Below, one piece after another: positions 43,495 through 52,798 of a stretch of 64,000 nucleotides of DNA. The stretch is taken from positions 340,226 through 404,225 of the forward strand of contig NZ_QLLL01000001.1 in assembly GCF_003259335.1 (NCBI RefSeq), given 5' to 3'. Both the position numbers and the translations under genes were made by a program. The stretch is from Chitinophaga skermanii. Lineage in GTDB: Bacteria > Bacteroidota > Bacteroidia > Chitinophagales > Chitinophagaceae. Under the pieces are notes generated by a model. That model saw only the letters and a program-made list of their open reading frames with translations, was not told the origin of the DNA and ran no database searches. The stretch's first letter is position 1. Each line of letters starts with the position of its first letter.

Positions 43495-46400
43495 ATGCGT
43501 AGACTGTCCCTGAAGCTATTCACGGTTTTTAGTATTTACATCCTGAGCGTCATTTTCATACAAGCACAGGCGAACCGTAGCGAAGTATTAATCAATATCC
43601 CCAAATCGGAAGTAACGCTTAAAAGCGCCTTATCCCTTATCGAGAAGCAATCGAAGTATACGTTCTTTTACAGTCACACCCAGGTGAATCGCAACCAGAA
43701 AGTGACCGTAGATTTTAAGAACGAACGATTGGATAAAGTATTACAAACCTTGTTATATCCGCATGGTTTGGGGTATAAGTATGCAGGGGACCAGATTTTG
43801 ATATTTGAGAGAGAAAGGGCAGCAGGTACAGCTTGGGGTTCTAATAATATTTTCGTAGATACTTTAATCACATTAACGGGCCAAATAAAAGATAACAAAG
43901 GGACACCATTGGAAGGGGTGTCTATATCTATAAAAGGATTTGCTATTGGTACAATTTCTAAGCAAGATGGTACGTTTGCTTTAGAAAAAGTTCCACAAAA
44001 CTCTAATATAGTTGTGTCCTTGATAGGCTATATACCGCAATACTTTTTAGCAAAAGATAGTAAGATAATTTTTGCTGTTCTAGAGCCCAGTGTAACAGAA
44101 ATAAAGGAAGTTGAAGTTTATTCCGATGGATATACTAAAATTAATAAAGTACAGGCTTCAGGTTCATACTATAAAGTGAATAATAAGACCCTCAATAGAA
44201 CGCCATCAACTAATATTATTGATAGGTTATTATATGTAACTAGTAGTTTAAATTATACTCCGGAGAAGTCAGGAAACATTATCTCAGTTAGAGGTGTAAG
44301 CACAATTAATGCAAATAAAGATCCATTAATTGTTGTTGACAACTTTCCATATGACGGATCTATAAATAGTATTAATCCAAATGATATTGAATCTGTAACT
44401 GTATTGAAAGATGCAGCAGCTGCTTCTATATGGGGAGTGCGTGCAGGGAATGGCGTAATAGTAATTACTACCAAGAAAGGAATCAGTGGGAGGAAACCCA
44501 AAGTGAGCTTTACTGCAAATAGCACTTTTTCTGAAAAGCCCAATTTTGGCTATATAAACGCTATAGGAACATCGGACTATATTAGTTTTGAAAAACAAAT
44601 GTTTGATATGGGGTATTATGATAATATATTGAGTAATACCTTTAGCTACCCAGTAATTTCAGATGGAGTAAATATAATGAATAAAGCAAGAAATGGCGAG
44701 ATATCTAAAGTTGAGGCTGAAAAAATGTTGGGAGATCTTCAAAACGGAAGTATAATATCTGATTTAAAGAAATACATGGTAAGAAATGGAATAAATCAAC
44801 AGTATAATATAAATATTGCAGGTTCAACTGACCTAAATAGATATTATGTATCCTTAGGATATGATAAGAATAACTTTAGTGCTATTGGCAATAATTTGAC
44901 ACGATATACAGCATTAATCGAAAATCAATTTGAATTGAAGAAGTTTAGTGTGTCTTCGACCATTTCTTACGGAAATACGCAGCAGAATTCTAGAGGTGCA
45001 TCTTATTCTAATTTAATTCCCATTGGTCACAATGTAACACCATACACCCAATTGAAAAAGAATGGGAATAATATTGCAATACCTTATCAATTCAACTCAA
45101 ACTATATTGATAGTGCTACATATCCCAAGCTTTTGGATTGGCATTACGTTCCATTAGATGAAGTTAATAATAGTAAAAACATAGTTTCACAAAAAGATTT
45201 AAGAATTGCAATTGGGGTAACATATAAAATTTTAGAAGAGCTTAATATAGATGTGAAATATCAGTATCAGAATCAAGTAAATGAATTGGATCAAGTTTAC
45301 TATGAGAGTTCCTATTATGCTCGAGATCTAATTAACAAGTATATGAATGTTGATATGTTTAATAATGTCTCTTACCCAATACCTATGGGAGGAATAATCA
45401 ACAGTACCTCAGGAAGCCAAACTTCAAATAATATTAGAGCCCAATTGAATTTTACAAAAAAAATTAAAAAACACTTTCTTAACTCTATTTTAGGTTACGA
45501 AGTAAGGGAAAATAAAAATAATATTCTAACTGATAAAAAATACGGTGTAAATTTTGAAACTAATACATCTCTTCCTGTTGATTATATAAATGACTACCCT
45601 GTTCGACCTCTTAATATTTATAGTAAAATAACTTACGATGAGTTCATAATAAAAAATATTAATCGATTTAGAAGCTATTTTTTTGCATTTAATTATACTT
45701 ATAATAATTATTTAACATTAACAGGAAGTGGCCGTTTAGATCAGTCTAATTTTTTTGGTGTAAAAACTAATCAAAAACAATTACCATTATGGTCTTTCGG
45801 AGCAAATTTTGATTTATTAAATTCCCCACTTATTAAATCGTCTGATTTTTTTAATTTATTAAAATTGCGAACAACTTATGGGTATAGCGGGAATACAAAT
45901 AATGTTGCTTCCTCTTTGGTTACCATAAAATATGGTATTAACTCAGATTTAAATATAATTTCTGCTACATTAAATAATCCTCCTAATCCATCATTGAGAT
46001 GGGAAAAGGTTGGTATGCTAAACATAGGGGTTGATTTTTCTATTTTTAAGAATAGAATTTCAGGCTCCTTAGAATACTACAATAAAAATTCCAAAGATTT
46101 AATAAGTTTTATTACTACAGATCCTACTGTAGGCGTGACGCAATATTTAGGGAACAATGCAACAATGAAGGGGCACGGATTTGACATTATATTAAACACA
46201 ATTAATATCAAATCAGATAAAGTAAACTTTTATACTAATCTTTTATTTAGTATAAACTCAAATAAAGTTACTTCCTATGAACAACAACCTAAAACAGTTT
46301 TTGATTATATTGATAATAACCAACCAGTTATAAATAAACCCTTAGATAGAATTTATAGTCTTAAATACGCCAATTTAAATGAAAGTGGAGATCCACAGAT

Positions 46401-46974
46401 TTTTATTGATGGAAAGATTGACTCTTATGATAAATATATAAATGCAAAGGAAAGTGATTTAGTTTATGGTGGAGCTACTATACCTAAATATTTTGGATCT
46501 TTAATGAATACCATAGAATTCTCAAACGGACTTAGTCTATCATTAAATTTAACATATAAGTTTTCCTATTTTTTTAGAGCTGGCTCCATCAATTATAATG
46601 AATTATTTTTCTCTTGGGGGGGACATAATGATTATTTAAATCGATGGAAGAAGAAAGGAGATGAATTAACTACGAAAATTCCTAGTATTCCATCTAATTT
46701 TGATGACCCTAGCCGTGACTACGCATACTTAAAATCAAACGTGTTAATAGAAAAAGGAGATTATATCAGACTTCAAGATATAAAATTACAATATAATCTA
46801 AATCCTCAATTATTACAGCGTTTACAAGTTAACTCACTATCATTATTTGTTAACGTAAACAATGTGGGCCTATTATGGAAAGCAAATAAAAGAAAATTAG
46901 ATCCAGAGTATCCCAACATTTCTTCCATACCTCCTTCTAGATCATATAGTCTTGGGGTAAACCTTAATTTTTAA
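43495..46974 (+). CDS. SusC/RagA TonB-dependent transporter with STN signalling domain
   Basis: A 1159-residue outer-membrane importer. The order is signal peptide, STN domain (about residues 30-105: INIPKSEVTLKSALSLIEKQSKYTFFY), carboxypeptidase-D-like domain (LTGQIKDNKGTPLEGVSISIKG, about 125-205), plug with RGVSTINANKDPLIVVDNFPY and NDIESVTVLKDAAAASIWGVRAGNGVIVITTKKG, then the barrel ending in GVNLNF. The STN domain should signal to the divergent FecR/sigma pair. Base composition changes inside the gene: the first about 300 bases are like the rest of the window, while the remainder is strongly AT-rich. A SusD gene follows after 17 bases. Confidence 0.95.
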   Translation: MRRLSLKLFTVFSIYILSVIFIQAQANRSEVLINIPKSEVTLKSALSLIEKQSKYTFFYSHTQVNRNQKVTVDFKNERLDKVLQTLLYPHGLGYKYAGDQILIFERERAAGTAWGSNNIFVDTLITLTGQIKDNKGTPLEGVSISIKGFAIGTISKQDGTFALEKVPQNSNIVVSLIGYIPQYFLAKDSKIIFAVLEPSVTEIKEVEVYSDGYTKINKVQASGSYYKVNNKTLNRTPSTNIIDRLLYVTSSLNYTPEKSGNIISVRGVSTINANKDPLIVVDNFPYDGSINSINPNDIESVTVLKDAAAASIWGVRAGNGVIVITTKKGISGRKPKVSFTANSTFSEKPNFGYINAIGTSDYISFEKQMFDMGYYDNILSNTFSYPVISDGVNIMNKARNGEISKVEAEKMLGDLQNGSIISDLKKYMVRNGINQQYNINIAGSTDLNRYYVSLGYDKNNFSAIGNNLTRYTALIENQFELKKFSVSSTISYGNTQQNSRGASYSNLIPIGHNVTPYTQLKKNGNNIAIPYQFNSNYIDSATYPKLLDWHYVPLDEVNNSKNIVSQKDLRIAIGVTYKILEELNIDVKYQYQNQVNELDQVYYESSYYARDLINKYMNVDMFNNVSYPIPMGGIINSTSGSQTSNNIRAQLNFTKKIKKHFLNSILGYEVRENKNNILTDKKYGVNFETNTSLPVDYINDYPVRPLNIYSKITYDEFIIKNINRFRSYFFAFNYTYNNYLTLTGSGRLDQSNFFGVKTNQKQLPLWSFGANFDLLNSPLIKSSDFFNLLKLRTTYGYSGNTNNVASSLVTIKYGINSDLNIISATLNNPPNPSLRWEKVGMLNIGVDFSIFKNRISGSLEYYNKNSKDLISFITTDPTVGVTQYLGNNATMKGHGFDIILNTINIKSDKVNFYTNLLFSINSNKVTSYEQQPKTVFDYIDNNQPVINKPLDRIYSLKYANLNESGDPQIFIDGKIDSYDKYINAKESDLVYGGATIPKYFGSLMNTIEFSNGLSLSLNLTYKFSYFFRAGSINYNELFFSWGGHNDYLNRWKKKGDELTTKIPSIPSNFDDPSRDYAYLKSNVLIEKGDYIRLQDIKLQYNLNPQLLQRLQVNSLSLFVNVNNVGLLWKANKRKLDPEYPNISSIPPSRSYSLGVNLNF

Positions 46975-46991
46975 TTGATAAAAATTTTCAT

Positions 46992-48356
46992 ATGAAAAGA
47001 ATATTTTCCTTTTTCTTGATTATGATTTCATATCTAGTATTGTCTAGTTGTTCAAAAGATTGGCTTGATCAAAAGCCAGATGGCTCAATGTCTACACCTA
47101 GCACCTTAACAGATTTTGAAGCATTATTAGATGAAAATAGAACTTATTTAAGTCCACTTGGAATTGGTGAGATCGCTTCTGATGATCATTTTACTAGTGA
47201 AACAATTTGGGCAGCAGGTATAACAAATCAAGAAAGAAATGCGTATACATGGTCTAAGGATTATCCGAATATTGAAATTGCTGATTGGAACTCATCTTAT
47301 AGTGGTGTCCTTAAGTGTAATGTAGTGATTGATGGAATTGAGAAAGTTATTCTCAGAAATGCTTCTGATGCAATTAGAAAAAACAGCATACTTGGAAATG
47401 CATTATTTCATAGGGCTAGACTATATTTTGAATTGTCACAAATTTATGCACCCTTGTACGTTTCATCACAAAGAAACTCATTGGACATGGGTGTCCCTTT
47501 GCGACTTGATCCTGATATTTCGGTATCATCATCAAGAGCGATAAATTCGGAAGTTTATGATCAAATAATTAAAGATTTAGAAACGGCAACAAAGTTGCTC
47601 CCCGAATACGGAGAATATAAAATTAGAGCTTCGAAGGTCTCAGCTTTTGCACTATTAGCAATTATAAATCTAAGTATAGGTGAATATGAAAAGGCAAGTA
47701 TTTATTGCGATTCAGTATTTAATGCCAAGTTTAGACTAATTAATTTTAATGATGTGGTAGCGGGGATAAAAAATTTGGGCAGATTTAACGATGAGGTCAT
47801 TCTTCATACAACAGGTGCGCGTTATCCATTATTAAGTATAGGTTGTAACATTGACACATTTTTGTACTCTACTTATAAGAAAGGGGACCTACGAAAGTCT
47901 GTTTATTTTGATTCAACTATTACTAGGATAATTTATAAAGGGGCCTATTCAAATAGCAGAAATATACCATTTTACGGGATTGCTTTAGATGAAGTTTATT
48001 TAGTTAAAAGTGAAGCATTATGTCGATTAAATAAGACTAAGAATGCTGTTGAAGTTTTAAATTCATTGTTAGTTCAACGTTTTGAGCTCAACAAATATAT
48101 TCCATACGATTTGAATCTTAGCTCAACTGAATTGCTTCCAATAATTTTATTAGAAAGACGAAAAGAACTTATTCTTAGAGGGAGAAGGTGGCTTGACTTG
48201 AAAAGGTTCAATAATGATCCAGCAATTGCTAAGACTTTATTGAGAAATATTGGAGGTTCTCAGTATTTATTGCAACCAAAATCTTTTAAGTATGTTTTTC
48301 CAATTCCGGATGATGTTATAAGTAAATCTGGTATTAAACAAAATAATGGTTGGTAA
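46992..48356 (+). CDS. SusD/RagB family lipoprotein, short form
   Basis: A 454-residue lipoprotein, about 150 residues shorter than the two other SusD proteins here. The lipobox ends at Cys20 (VLSSC), followed by SKDWLDQKPDGSMSTPSTLTDFEALLDE, an N-terminus typical of SusD proteins in STN/FecR-controlled loci. GNALFHRARLYFELSQIYAPLY, LDEVYLVKSEALCRLN, LLERRKELILRGRRWLDLKRFN and YVFPIPDDVISKSGI...NNGW fit the fold. The small size suggests the cargo may be a peptide or other small compound and not a large glycan; this is inference. Strongly AT-rich, like its neighbours. Confidence 0.93.
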   Translation: MKRIFSFFLIMISYLVLSSCSKDWLDQKPDGSMSTPSTLTDFEALLDENRTYLSPLGIGEIASDDHFTSETIWAAGITNQERNAYTWSKDYPNIEIADWNSSYSGVLKCNVVIDGIEKVILRNASDAIRKNSILGNALFHRARLYFELSQIYAPLYVSSQRNSLDMGVPLRLDPDISVSSSRAINSEVYDQIIKDLETATKLLPEYGEYKIRASKVSAFALLAIINLSIGEYEKASIYCDSVFNAKFRLINFNDVVAGIKNLGRFNDEVILHTTGARYPLLSIGCNIDTFLYSTYKKGDLRKSVYFDSTITRIIYKGAYSNSRNIPFYGIALDEVYLVKSEALCRLNKTKNAVEVLNSLLVQRFELNKYIPYDLNLSSTELLPIILLERRKELILRGRRWLDLKRFNNDPAIAKTLLRNIGGSQYLLQPKSFKYVFPIPDDVISKSGIKQNNGW

Positions 48357-48367
48357 ATATATTGATT

Positions 48368-49690
48368 ATGAAGATTAAATTCATTGCACTTTTAATTAGT
48401 ATTATTTTGGGCTTTTTTGATATCTCATTTTCCCAATTAAAGCAAATGAGTATTGGAGAGAGTGTACCTAATATTAATCTTAATATTAGGTTAAAAGACG
48501 GAAAAGAAACAAACATTAGCATTGATTCTTTAAAAGGGAAGTTAATTATTTTTGATTTTTGGAATAGATATTGTGCTTCTTGTATTGCTTTATTTCCTAA
48601 AATGGAAAAGATTCAAGAAAAGTTTGGAGATAGAGTTAAAATATTTTTAGTAACAAAGGATTCAAAGAGTGATCTAAAATCTTTATTTGAAAAATCAAGA
48701 ATAATTAAAGAGAATAAACTACCATTGATAATTAATGACACTATTCTGTCTAAACTTTTTCCGTACAAAGCAGTGCCTTTTCATGTTTGGTTAGATGAGG
48801 ATGGACGTTTTTTAGCAGGAACAGACCCTACTAGCACAACGGAAGGGAATATCGCCAAATATTTGGAGGATAAAATAGTTGATTTTCCATTTAGATTTGA
48901 TGAGAACAGTTTTTCTGTCTATAAGAAACGATTAATAGAACAAGAAGCCTACACTAATAGACTTAAAAGTCTACCAGCATATTCGATAATAACACCCAGA
49001 TCAATTTTAACTGCACAATCTCCTGTAGCGGCAATTTGGGACTCAGTAAGCAATAATATCAGTGGGATATCTATTTATAATGAAACAATAGTTGGTCTAT
49101 ATAGTAGTATAATGTCTCATGTTAAATATGACATGGTAAAGGTTATTGTAAAAGAAGAGAAGGATTCTAGTTTATTTTATCCACCTCAAAATGAAGATTC
49201 TTTAACAAAATGGAATTATTTGAATACTTATTGTTATGAGTTGAAATTACCTTCGCTTTATTCAAAATATAGTTCAAATGATTATGATTCAATTATGTAC
49301 AATAAAGCACAAAGTGATTTGGATATATATTTTAATATAAAATCTTTCAGAGAGGAATTTTTTGATACATGTCTCATAATTAAGAGAATTGATTCAAAGA
49401 TAATCAAAGATGCTAGCGGAGCTTCAATCTATGAGAAAACGGCTGAAGGGAAGTATTATATGAACAATTGTAATATGGGCTGTATTAATTTTATAATTAG
49501 CGAATTGCAGAGAAAAACTCATACAAATTATTCAGTTATAGATGAGTCGGGATTCGATAATATAAGATTTTCAATTCTTCTAAATCCTATAGGAAATTAT
49601 ATTGATCTAAATCAGGAGTTGAATAAACTTGGTTTAGGAATATTTTTTGAAAAAAGAAATATCAAGGCAGTGGTTTTAAAAATGAAATAA
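48368..49690 (+). CDS. TlpA-like thioredoxin protein with C-terminal DUF3738-like domain
   Basis: A 440-residue exported protein. After the signal peptide comes a TlpA/AhpC-TSA-type domain (about residues 25-165) with the redox motif Cys69-Ala-Ser-Cys72 (FDFWNRYCASCIALFP) and PFHVWLDEDGRF. The C-terminal half (about 210-440) ends with LNQELNKLGLGIFFEKRNIKAVVL, a layout like DUF3738 proteins. The ATG at 48368 is chosen because the earlier start is a TTG overlapping the SusD gene. It is co-directional with SusC/SusD and a second thioredoxin-like gene, suggesting thiol reduction or disulfide exchange on imported or surface peptides. Confidence 0.85.
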   Translation: MKIKFIALLISIILGFFDISFSQLKQMSIGESVPNINLNIRLKDGKETNISIDSLKGKLIIFDFWNRYCASCIALFPKMEKIQEKFGDRVKIFLVTKDSKSDLKSLFEKSRIIKENKLPLIINDTILSKLFPYKAVPFHVWLDEDGRFLAGTDPTSTTEGNIAKYLEDKIVDFPFRFDENSFSVYKKRLIEQEAYTNRLKSLPAYSIITPRSILTAQSPVAAIWDSVSNNISGISIYNETIVGLYSSIMSHVKYDMVKVIVKEEKDSSLFYPPQNEDSLTKWNYLNTYCYELKLPSLYSKYSSNDYDSIMYNKAQSDLDIYFNIKSFREEFFDTCLIIKRIDSKIIKDASGASIYEKTAEGKYYMNNCNMGCINFIISELQRKTHTNYSVIDESGFDNIRFSILLNPIGNYIDLNQELNKLGLGIFFEKRNIKAVVLKMK

Positions 49691-49700
49691 ATACTTTTAA

Positions 49701-50855
49701 ATGAAAAATTATATCATTATAGTAGCATTATTGTTTTTATCGTTAAATTCTTTTGCTCAACAGAAAAATATAGTAACTATTAAAGGAATTATTGAAGATT
49801 TACCCTCAGAAACAAGAATTTATATTTGTCAAAATGGAGTTTCAGTTGATACAATTGGAACTACTGTTACGAAGAACGGGAAATTTGAAACAAAGGTATT
49901 TTTAAAGAAAAATGGTACATTTTTGCATGTTTTTCTTGATTCTTCATTTAGTAAACGCGAATTAATAGTTTTTGCTGAGAGAGGAAGTTTTACTATTGAA
50001 GCTTCTCTTAAACATTGGCCTAACGCAACTATAAAAGAGAATAAGCTGAATAATGAACTTACAACATTTATGGAGAAAGATAATACTAATGCGAGTATTT
50101 TGAAAAATGCAATTTTGAACTTAAATCAAATTCTAGGAGAACTACGATATTTGCGAGACACAAAAAGTTCGGACACATCCAGAGTAATTTCTAATTCCTT
50201 GAACGCAATGAGAACAGTAGATTCTTTAGAGAATGTGCGTTTCCTTCCATGGAAATCGTATATAAAAGAAAATCCGAGTTCTTATTTTTCAGCATTTTTG
50301 TTATTGAAGATGATTCCAATCATGAAAGTTGATTCGATTGATAATTATTTAGGGTTGTTAAATGGTCAAGTACGCGAGAGCGAACAATTTGATTTATTGT
50401 TAACTGCTATTGAAATAAAGAAAAAGAATAGCTTAATTATCGCAGGTTATTTGCCAGAAATTGTTGCGTTTGATGTTAATAGAAGAGCCATTGATATAGG
50501 AGTCGAAATACGAAAAACTAAAATTACCATGCTTGACTTCTGGGCATCTTGGTGTGCACCCTGTCGCGAGATTATGCCCGAACTAAAGGAATTATATTTT
50601 AAATATAAAGATAAAGGATTTAACGTGGTTGGCATTTCTCAAGATGATCATTATATTTCTTGGGTGAATGCTATTACTAAAGATAAGCTTCCTTGGCTGA
50701 ATGTTTCCGACTTGCAAGGCAATAGGGGTACTATTGCTAAATTATTCAATATATATAAATTGCCCACATCATATCTAGTGGATAATAATGGCAAAATTAT
50801 TCTAGCTGATGCTACTTTTGTGGAAATAGAAAGATACTTAAAGAGCAACCTTTAG
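49701..50855 (+). CDS. TlpA family disulfide reductase, DUF4369-type
   Basis: A 384-residue exported thioredoxin-like protein. The signal peptide ends near FAQ (residue 20). Residues about 25-120 form a beta-rich DUF4369-like domain (VTIKGIIEDLPSETRIYIC...), a helical middle follows, and residues about 265-384 hold the TlpA domain with Cys285-Ala-Pro-Cys288 (FWASWCAPCREIMPEL) and LPTSYLVDNNGKII. It starts 10 bases after the other thioredoxin gene. Its stop codon TAG overlaps the TAA of the convergent four-cysteine protein gene. Likely a periplasmic thiol reductase serving the cysteine-rich proteins encoded alongside. Confidence 0.92.
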   Translation: MKNYIIIVALLFLSLNSFAQQKNIVTIKGIIEDLPSETRIYICQNGVSVDTIGTTVTKNGKFETKVFLKKNGTFLHVFLDSSFSKRELIVFAERGSFTIEASLKHWPNATIKENKLNNELTTFMEKDNTNASILKNAILNLNQILGELRYLRDTKSSDTSRVISNSLNAMRTVDSLENVRFLPWKSYIKENPSSYFSAFLLLKMIPIMKVDSIDNYLGLLNGQVRESEQFDLLLTAIEIKKKNSLIIAGYLPEIVAFDVNRRAIDIGVEIRKTKITMLDFWASWCAPCREIMPELKELYFKYKDKGFNVVGISQDDHYISWVNAITKDKLPWLNVSDLQGNRGTIAKLFNIYKLPTSYLVDNNGKIILADATFVEIERYLKSNL

Positions 50856-51196
50856 AGATAGACTTTTTGATATACTGTTGTTACAATAAATGCATTTATG
50901 CTTGGGATATATGTTTTTTGTGCACAGCAAAAGACTCCCTGTCCAATACAATATTCTGAATCTAGAATTGGATATTGAGAGGAACTTGTAAAATTCCCTA
51001 TTTTATTGATTGGGCTCCCATATGGGAAATGTGTAATGTCATATTCTAATGTCTGTGAGATATTTGAATAGCCAGTTGGTGGTGGTATAGTTGGTATTTG
51101 TATCAGTGTATAGCAATCTTCGAGGATTTTTTCATCATTCTGATTTTGAATTGTGATACCAACTAAGGTAGCAATTAAATATAGTTGTATTTTCAT
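50852..51196 (-). CDS. small secreted four-cysteine protein, paralogue A
   Basis: A 114-residue protein with a short N-terminal hydrophobic stretch (MKIQLYLIATLVGITI). It shares with the proteins at 52304 and 53462 an N-terminal [DE]C[YS]T-x-L-x-[IV]P block (DCYTLIQIPT) and a C-terminal C-x-G-x-G-x-FCCA block (CIGQGVFCCA), giving four conserved cysteines. The sequence between is variable. Size and pattern resemble the DUF6520 type of Bacteroidota proteins, but I am not sure of the family. It ends in a 4-base overlap with the convergent thioredoxin gene and follows the 51208 gene by 11 bases. Confidence 0.75.
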   Translation of the reverse strand: MKIQLYLIATLVGITIQNQNDEKILEDCYTLIQIPTIPPPTGYSNISQTLEYDITHFPYGSPINKIGNFTSSSQYPILDSEYCIGQGVFCCAQKTYIPSINAFIVTTVYQKVYL

Positions 51197-51207
51197 TGTA
51201 ATTAATT

Positions 51208-52248
51208 TTACATTGTGAAAACTATTATTGCATTTTTATATAGCGCTATAAGTTTATTTTCATTTACTAGAAATTGTTTTAATCGTTCATTTTTGTAATT
51301 CGGAATTACAATACTATTCAAATATTTCCCAGTATTCGCTTCATAAATATCAATAATGTTTCTTGAATTAAAAATTGAAAGGGATTCGTTATCTGCTCTT
51401 AATCCTGAATACACGTACAGTAAATTATTACTATAAGAAGCATGTTTATTCACTTCAATTCGTGCTTTGCTTGGTGCGATCTTCTGTTCATTACTATTGC
51501 TTTTATTTACAATGCTTAATCCAAGATCTTTGCCTTCTACTGTATCTATTGTGTTGAACTTGTTTAGAATTTCTAAGTTTTCATTAAACTTATATACTTT
51601 ATTAAAGTAGCTTGTAATGTAAAAGAATGATTTTGATTGTTTATCAAAGATTAAATTTCCATCACTTAAAAAACCTCCATCATTATTCTGATTTATAATT
51701 TCATTTTCCTTTTCAACTATCCCTGTTTTATTATTTATTAATTGAAACGTTTGTTTCTGATAAGTTGGATCAAATGCCCTGACTATGGAATGGTTTGAAT
51801 CAAGTGGTAATGATTTCGTAAATATGGTTGATTGAATATTTATACTATCTGTGGAGTTGCCAATTTTATTTATTAATATAATTTTCTCGTTATTACTATA
51901 TAGATAAATATATGGAGAATCAATAGTAATAGAATTAGTTGCATAAAATGTTGGACTTATAGTTCTTGCGACACTCAAATACGACCATTTTTTCAGCGAG
52001 TCGTTACAAGATAGAATAATCCTAGGATCTGTTCCCGCAAAATAATACTGTGATTTTGAAACACCGCAAATCCTATTTATATCATTAGTTATAATTTCAG
52101 TACTTTGAATTTTTAACTCATTCTTAGAAAATATTCTTATAAATCCATTATTTTTTTTATTAGGCAAATTACTAAAATGTAGCATTATTGCTAAAAGTAG
52201 TGAACAAGTGCTCCCAAGTAGTATTATTGTGATAACTTTTTGTTTCAT
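51208..52248 (-). CDS. exported protein, possibly beta-propeller
   Basis: A 346-residue protein with an N-terminal membrane anchor or signal (VITIILLGSTCSLLLAIML). The rest contains repeated short beta-strand patterns (YYFAGTDPRIILSCNDS, PYIYLYSNNEKIILINKIG, SFFYITSYFNKVYKFNENLEILNKF, NLLYVYSGLRADNESLSIFN, IIDIYEANTGKYLNSIVIP), spaced as in a propeller; the repeat number is not certain. No catalytic motif. It lies between two of the small four-cysteine proteins and is probably read with them at a lower level, because a 12-bp hairpin precedes it. Very AT-rich. No family recognised with confidence. Confidence 0.65.
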   Translation of the reverse strand: MKQKVITIILLGSTCSLLLAIMLHFSNLPNKKNNGFIRIFSKNELKIQSTEIITNDINRICGVSKSQYYFAGTDPRIILSCNDSLKKWSYLSVARTISPTFYATNSITIDSPYIYLYSNNEKIILINKIGNSTDSINIQSTIFTKSLPLDSNHSIVRAFDPTYQKQTFQLINNKTGIVEKENEIINQNNDGGFLSDGNLIFDKQSKSFFYITSYFNKVYKFNENLEILNKFNTIDTVEGKDLGLSIVNKSNSNEQKIAPSKARIEVNKHASYSNNLLYVYSGLRADNESLSIFNSRNIIDIYEANTGKYLNSIVIPNYKNERLKQFLVNENKLIALYKNAIIVFTM

Positions 52249-52270
52249 TCTAATATTTTAAAAAAATGAA

Positions 52271-52296
52271 TGCAGGTAGTGTTTACACTACCTGCA
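52271..52296 (-). terminator. intercistronic terminator/attenuator after four-cysteine protein B
   Basis: Perfect 12-bp stem TGCAGGTAGTGT / ACACTACCTGCA with a two-base spacer. On the minus strand TTCATTTTTTT follows. It separates the 52304 gene from the 51208 gene, so protein B should be made in excess and the downstream genes reached by readthrough. Confidence 0.75.
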
Positions 52297-52303
52297 CTTT
52301 GTA

Positions 52304-52672
52304 TTATAATCTTTGAGCTACTTGAGTTACTCTGTATTGAGAAATAGCAGCAACGAATTCTACTTTAGCACAGCAGAATTTACCAGTACCAAAGCATTCT
52401 ACTTCTAAATCAATTAGCGGGTGAGTTGCATCAACAACAGGAACTGCTAATTTGCCCACTGGAGCATTGATAGCTGTCCAGTTTGTAACTTGACCTTCCA
52501 ATTTAGGATTAATGTTGGTGTAGCCAGTTGGAGCTGGAGTAGAAGGAATGTTTAACAAAGTATAGCAATCAGCTACGCGTTTAACTTCAAAAGCACCAGC
52601 ATGAGCTGCTACAGTAGCAGAAATAGCTAAAACTGCGATAGCTGCAGCGAAGAAAGATTTTAAAAGTTTCAT
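52304..52672 (-). CDS. small secreted four-cysteine protein, paralogue B
   Basis: A 122-residue protein with a clear signal peptide (MKLLKSFFAAAIAVLAISATVAAHA). The mature part has DCYTLLNIPSTPAPTGYTN and CFGTGKFCCA, the two blocks shared with its paralogues at 50852 and 53462. The middle (KLEGQVTNWTAINAPVGKLAVP) is not conserved. It is the best conserved and least AT-rich of the three, has its own strong terminator, and is probably the main expressed member. A 10-bp palindrome GTGGTACCAC (52703-52712) lies 30 bases upstream. Probably secreted and disulfide-bonded. Confidence 0.78.
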   Translation of the reverse strand: MKLLKSFFAAAIAVLAISATVAAHAGAFEVKRVADCYTLLNIPSTPAPTGYTNINPKLEGQVTNWTAINAPVGKLAVPVVDATHPLIDLEVECFGTGKFCCAKVEFVAAISQYRVTQVAQRL

Positions 52673-52798
52673 TTTAAAATTTTTTAAGGTTATGAATTAA
52701 TTGTGGTACCACTTAACTTACAGGGAGTGGTTTGTCCTATATTGTTATCAATACAGAACCCTGCCTTATGGCCATTAAGGAAAAAACGTATAAAGAAG

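Noticed and set aside
13209..46974. SusC copies as mobile repeats
   Set aside because: The SusC genes share family motifs but differ strongly at the nucleotide level and have no terminal repeats or transposase; they are paralogues.
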